From assembly GCA_900769945.1 (NCBI GenBank), contig CAAGIO010000023.1:93682-157681 (forward strand): a DNA stretch of 64,000 nt, read 5' to 3'. The notes under the pieces are model-generated. The model did no database searches. It had not been told where the DNA came from and saw only the letters and a list, made by a program, of their open reading frames with translations. Position numbers and translations under genes: made by a program. This DNA comes from Bacteroidales bacterium. Lineage in GTDB: Bacteria; Bacteroidota; Bacteroidia; Bacteroidales; F082. Shown here one piece after another: positions 60,402 to 64,000 of the stretch. Numbering within the stretch: position 1 is the first letter of the stretch; each line of letters opens with the position of its first letter.

Positions 60402-61768
60402 TATTCTAACACTATTCTTTTTGTAAAACCACCGATTCTAACGAAATACACACCACGGCGCAAATCACTGACATCAACAATCTCATTTGTTTTGGCTTCT
60501 TTAACTTTCTGTCCTAAAGAACTCACTATCTCAAAGCTTTCTACATCATCACAAATAATTGATAAGCAATCGTTTGCAGGGTTTGGATAAATTAAGACCT
60601 CATTCTCATTGACCATAGTCTCAGCATTCACATCAACAACCACGGTATCGCCTTGCGACTCACAGATGCAGCCATCGTCAAACTCATAGAATGCCGTCAC
60701 CTTATAATAATATACACCTGCATCTGCATTATCGTAGAAATATTCATGAGCGTTTGATGCTGACACCTCGTCATAATAATCGAGTTGCGAGGCGTTTACA
60801 CCCTTATAGACGACATAGTACGACGGCATCTCTGCTCCATCAGGCCTATCCCACTGAATAACAGAGCCAAACGTGCCATCGTCCTCATTATAGAAATATT
60901 CTCCATGGACATCGGAAGGGGCGAGGCAGTCATGATTGTCATTACCATTATCAGAGAGGCGGCACACATTAAGGACATTATGATGTGTTGCGTTATCTTC
61001 GGATACGAAGGCAATGAAGAAGATATTGTCCAAGTCAACGGGAACGGGATTCGGGTCACCTATAGCATTGGGAATCAGATAAGAATAAGTCTTTGTGACG
61101 AGCGAGCCTTGGGACGTTGGCGACACGTTGTCACCCCAAACATCAGTGACTATGTCGCGAAGGATGTGCATGTGGCAATACTGCCCGTTGACCCATTGCT
61201 GAGGATTAGTATCCCCATTATATTGCGAGCCCCAGATGCTGTCCTGAACCATATACACAGTCAGTTTGTTATTGGTTGTGTTAATGTTAGCGGTATAATA
61301 CATCTCCACCGTGATGTCTGCGCGCCTTGATGACGCATCTATAGCCACCGCCCCCGCAATATTGACTTCTGCCGGTTGTGCGAGCTGCTCATTTGTGAAT
61401 CCTTCCCAGAAATCATACATCTCGGCGTATTCCGAAGCACGGTTTACCATGGCGGAAGGCAACATGCACCCATCGAAATTCATTCTGATGATGTCGCCCT
61501 TGTCAGTGTTAAGGTTCGGGTAGGTCGTTGGAGAGAAATAACTCACATACTCACCGCAAGAATGGATGTTTATCGCAAAAACCCTTCCCGGATTGTTGGC
61601 CATCAGACGGTTTGAAACGATATGGCCTTGTGGGCAATATTGGCAGTTTCTTCCTGTAAACTCATCAATAAGCACTTTGCGGTTTTCCGGCGTTGTACCC
61701 ACAAACTGTTGTGCCACAATCATTTGGCAAATAAGAAGCATAAGGCAAGAGAGAAACATCCTTTTCAT
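60401..61768 (-). CDS. T9SS-secreted protein with Omp28/thioredoxin-like domain
   Basis: A 455-residue exported protein. I use ATG 61768; GTG 61780, four bases into the flavin reductase stop, is an alternative. The signal peptide is 1-20 (ending QMIVAQ). Residues 33-48 read LIDEFTGRNCQYCPQG with CxxC C42/C45, parallel to the cargo at 2714. A fibronectin-like beta region follows (PSYYVVYKGVN), and the last ~65 residues form a Por sorting domain (LIYPNPANDCLSIICDD to RGVYFVRIGG). It is in an operon with flavin reductase, a tail-anchored protein and tilS. Confidence 0.85.
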   Translation of the reverse strand: MKRMFLSCLMLLICQMIVAQQFVGTTPENRKVLIDEFTGRNCQYCPQGHIVSNRLMANNPGRVFAINIHSCGEYVSYFSPTTYPNLNTDKGDIIRMNFDGCMLPSAMVNRASEYAEMYDFWEGFTNEQLAQPAEVNIAGAVAIDASSRRADITVEMYYTANINTTNNKLTVYMVQDSIWGSQYNGDTNPQQWVNGQYCHMHILRDIVTDVWGDNVSPTSQGSLVTKTYSYLIPNAIGDPNPVPVDLDNIFFIAFVSEDNATHHNVLNVCRLSDNGNDNHDCLAPSDVHGEYFYNEDDGTFGSVIQWDRPDGAEMPSYYVVYKGVNASQLDYYDEVSASNAHEYFYDNADAGVYYYKVTAFYEFDDGCICESQGDTVVVDVNAETMVNENEVLIYPNPANDCLSIICDDVESFEIVSSLGQKVKEAKTNEIVDVSDLRRGVYFVRIGGFTKRIVLE

Positions 61769-61776
61769 GGCACGCC

Positions 61777-62355
61777 TCACTTCCTTTTATGTTTATTCTT
61801 CTCAACAGAAAAGCCAAATTTCCCTATCTTTTCACCAAGGGTATAATACTTGCCGTGCGAATAAGTGATAAGGTCGGCTTGGTTTAGTTGGAAAAGCCCT
61901 GTCGATTCATCGAAAAAACGCATATCACCATTGACGGCGACGACCTCGGCAATAAACATGTCGTGAGAGCCAAGTTCTTTGATTTCCTTAACCTTACACT
62001 CAATATTCAATGGCGATTCATCGATGAGGGGAGCCTTTACCACTTGGGCTGGAACTGGTGTAAGATGCATCTCCTTAAATTTATTAACATCTCTTCCCGA
62101 CCTAACGCCGCACCAGTCGGTGGCTTTTGAGAGTGCGTCGGTGGTGAGGTTGATGACAAACTCCATGTTTTCCTTTATGATATGATGTGAATGACGCTCC
62201 TTCCTAAGAGAGATGTAGCACATCGGCGGGTCACTGCAAATAGTGCCCGTCCATGCGACAGTGACAATATTGTAATTATCAGGACAATCTCCACAACTCA
62301 CCATGACAACAGGCAGAGGATATAGCATTGTCCCCGGTTTGAAAGTTTTCTTCAT
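61777..62355 (-). CDS. Flavin reductase family protein
   Basis: A 192-residue FMN-binding split-barrel protein. The FMN-contact strand is MLYPLPVVMVSCGD with IVTVAWTGTICSDPPMCYISL, the hallmark of this family (NITTVSW-type). Members reduce free flavin with NAD(P)H or act with a partner monooxygenase. It is first in a four-gene leftward operon and has a -7 element at 62370-62377. Partner or substrate cannot be told. Confidence 0.88.
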   Translation of the reverse strand: MKKTFKPGTMLYPLPVVMVSCGDCPDNYNIVTVAWTGTICSDPPMCYISLRKERHSHHIIKENMEFVINLTTDALSKATDWCGVRSGRDVNKFKEMHLTPVPAQVVKAPLIDESPLNIECKVKEIKELGSHDMFIAEVVAVNGDMRFFDESTGLFQLNQADLITYSHGKYYTLGEKIGKFGFSVEKNKHKRK

Positions 62356-62369
62356 CTGATTATTTTTTG

Positions 62370-62377
62370 CAAAGATA
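62370..62377 (-). promoter_or_regulatory. -7 element of the flavin reductase operon
   Basis: Leftward TATCTTTG, 14 bp upstream of the ATG at 62355. Confidence 0.55.
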
Positions 62378-62523
62378 CTATTTTTCTTTTTATTGAAAAT
62401 AAGTTATCGAAAAACATAAATACTTTTCAACATCAACGACAATCACACCTTTTTTTATTACCACTTTATTTTTCAAATCAAAATACAATCGTCTTCCAAT
62501 GTTGTATCATTTTATGCAACAAC

Positions 62524-62556
62524 AAGACCACCCGAACCAGAAGTCCAGATGGTCTT
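62524..62556 (-). terminator. Weak hairpin behind the last T9SS gene
   Basis: AAGACCA (62524-62530) pairs with TGGTCTT (62550-62556) with further partial pairing inside. It lies 22 bp after the stop at 62579 and lacks a clear T-run, so it is a tentative terminator. Confidence 0.35.
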
Positions 62557-62578
62557 GACATTAATAAATAGGTGTAGT

Positions 62579-63844
62579 TTACTTCAGCACTATTTTCTTC
62601 GTTATGATGTTGCCGTCTATATCCTTAAGCGACATAGAATAAACTCCACGCCTTGCGCCTTCAATTGTTAACACATTGGTATTAAACACTTTAACAATTA
62701 TTTGTCCCAAAGCGTTATAAACCGTCGCTTCTGATACCATGATTCCATCAATATTTACGATGCCGTATGTCGGATTTGGTGAGATTGTGACACCACATTG
62801 CGCACTATCTTCTTGAACACCATTTATTGTTACCGTGGCGCACTCACGCTCCGACTCATCTTCTCCATATACAGCTGTCACACAATACTCTGCCTCTACA
62901 TCTCTCACGAAATTGTCATCGGTGAAATATGTAACGAACGAGTATGGTATCTCCTTGATTAACTGGCTGTTACGATATAAACGATACGCATTCAAAGCAT
63001 TTCCTCCTAATTCAACATTCCATTTGTCACTCTCCTGCTTCTCTACTTCCACTTTCAACCACAAGTTGCCAGACACGACAGAGCCAAAGGAATCGCTGCC
63101 CCATTCAGAACCGTCGGGCAGCATCCCCAGTAAACCTTTTCCCAATACAACAGTTCCACCATCTGTTGCAAACGGATAAACCCCTGTCTGTCCGGCATTA
63201 AGCGTCGCCCTCAACCCTATCCAATATTTAGTTTCCGGCATGATGTAAATATCCCCATCTAACTCCACCTCGTTGATTCCCATCGGCAGGTCTCCCGCTA
63301 TCTCTTGCGAATGTATGAGCGACATCTCTCCTCCTTCCTCCTGCTTCCAGATACACGCCGAGTACGTCCATGTCGTTGTCTTATAGAAACTTACAGAATT
63401 GATTCTCCATCCGTTATGGTTCTTCAGGTCAGCAGCGTCGTACAGTTGAGCCATATACGAGTCCCAACCATATTGGAACATATCTCCAACAGTGTCGTTC
63501 CCTGTCCATGTTATTGTCGTAGTGCCGCTCTCATATACTGAAGGCATGTCCCAAGCAAGCGAGACATTGTTGTCAGCCAAAACCTCCGCTGAAAGATTAC
63601 GGACGGGAAGCACCTCGTCCACATCATTAGTACCTTTAATAAATGGAGCAGAAATTGAGTCATAAGGACTCAATTTATAAAACTCATTCGTTTGTAATAG
63701 AGGCTCAACATAAACATTTACTCTCACTGAATCTCTGTTAATCATCGTATTCATCACAGTCTCAATTGCTTGCTGCTTACTAACTTGTGCAAGGCATAAA
63801 ATCGGCATGACAAGCAACCCAATTTGAATTAATATCCGTCTCAT
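62579..63844 (-). CDS. T9SS-secreted protein with fibronectin-like region
   Basis: A 421-residue surface or secreted protein. The signal peptide is 1-20 (ending LCLAQ). A beta-strand region NVSLAWDMPS (residues 92-101) and the later NAYRLYRNSQLIKEIPYS fit fibronectin type III modules. The central part carries Trp/Gly-rich jelly-roll features (GLRATLNAGQTGVYPFATDGG). The last ~75 residues form a Por C-terminal sorting domain (ISPNPTYGIVNIDG to GVYSMSLKDIDG). No enzymatic motif was seen. It is a separate transcript. Confidence 0.8.
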   Translation of the reverse strand: MRRILIQIGLLVMPILCLAQVSKQQAIETVMNTMINRDSVRVNVYVEPLLQTNEFYKLSPYDSISAPFIKGTNDVDEVLPVRNLSAEVLADNNVSLAWDMPSVYESGTTTITWTGNDTVGDMFQYGWDSYMAQLYDAADLKNHNGWRINSVSFYKTTTWTYSACIWKQEEGGEMSLIHSQEIAGDLPMGINEVELDGDIYIMPETKYWIGLRATLNAGQTGVYPFATDGGTVVLGKGLLGMLPDGSEWGSDSFGSVVSGNLWLKVEVEKQESDKWNVELGGNALNAYRLYRNSQLIKEIPYSFVTYFTDDNFVRDVEAEYCVTAVYGEDESERECATVTINGVQEDSAQCGVTISPNPTYGIVNIDGIMVSEATVYNALGQIIVKVFNTNVLTIEGARRGVYSMSLKDIDGNIITKKIVLK

Positions 63845-64000
63845 AAGCGTTAAATTTTCAATGCGTAAATATACAAAAAAATTTATTACTGTCCGCTAAA
63901 CCATAACTCACCTATCGCAACCCCTTGAATGTAAGGGGTTGGGCAACATTTATCGTATGGATAAGCCCCTTTATTGTATCTACGTGTCTTCCGGCGGCGA
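63845..64000. other. Right-edge intergenic sequence with hairpin
   Basis: The last 156 bases hold no gene start. A hairpin AACCCCTT (63919-63926) with AAGGGGTT (63933-63940) lies near TTACTGTCCGCTAAACC (63885-63901). The latter resembles the ends of some Bacteroidales insertion sequences as I remember them, but the rest is outside the window, so this is not a call. Confidence 0.3.

Overview
The window is chromosomal DNA of a Bacteroidota species, most likely order Bacteroidales. The grounds are: many Bacteroidota-type -7 promoter elements (TAnnTTTG) and little Shine-Dalgarno signal; four secreted proteins with type IX secretion (Por) C-terminal sorting domains; a tmRNA whose tag reads GENNYAFAA, close to the known Bacteroides and Porphyromonas tags; and lineage-typical families (DUF5606, DUF2027-Smr, head-GIN domain lipoprotein, FadL-type porin, short archaeal-type ProRS). 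Most of it is ordinary housekeeping sequence with about 60 recognisable genes, three tRNAs and one tmRNA.

Layout. 1-1584: two leftward glycosyltransferases, the first cut by the window edge. 1671-5017: murB and a T9SS-exported protein. 5444-7116: pyrD-pyrK. 7199-7747: DUF5606. 7855-13916: a leftward run purB, ABC exporter, old-yellow-enzyme, two short-chain dehydrogenases. 14083-14535: orphan gene. 14709-20067: lpdA, lytic transglycosylase, uvrA. 20068-23369: a decayed accessory strip with a REP-like repeat, a gamma-carbonic anhydrase, an IS982 transposase remnant, an exonuclease remnant, a RhuM-Fic/DOC gene stopped by one in-frame TGA, and a WYL-domain tail. 23370-29751: LysM glucosaminidase, rsmG, M16 peptidase, MFS transporter. 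29946-33991: tRNA-Val, tRNA-Gly, LOG-family protein, tmRNA, GNAT, a 57-residue winged-helix-like protein, an esterase-like protein, tRNA-Arg. 34165-44680: DUF2027-Smr, radical SAM, TrmH-type methylase, a large repeated T9SS protein, HAD phosphatase, psd-cdsA, mazG, a PagL-like hydrolase and a head-GIN lipoprotein. 44725-54622: proS, a WDPFY-repeat lipoprotein, FadL porin, zinc-ribbon protein and Nif3, then lpxK-PNP-lpxH-M20. 54877-63844: a small ORF, a Cys-rich lipoprotein, DsbD, a flavin reductase/T9SS/tail-anchored/tilS operon and a last T9SS protein.

The genes mainly serve the cell envelope (murB, lpxK, lpxH, cdsA, psd, PagL-like, two murein hydrolases, porin), nucleotide synthesis (pyrD, pyrK, purB, PNP, mazG) and translation quality (tmRNA, tilS, rsmG, TrmH, proS). 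Secretion and redox also meet here: two T9SS cargo proteins carry the same CQYC thioredoxin-like motif, and a DsbD-type reductase and a Cys-rich lipoprotein lie nearby.

I found no CRISPR array, prophage or intact defence system. The points most worth a second look are the Cys-rich duplicated lipoprotein, the WDPFY repeat lipoprotein, the palindromic divergent promoter at 46225-46242, the paired CQYC cargo proteins, and the decayed RhuM/IS982/exonuclease/WYL strip. All family calls come from reading motifs; no database search was run.
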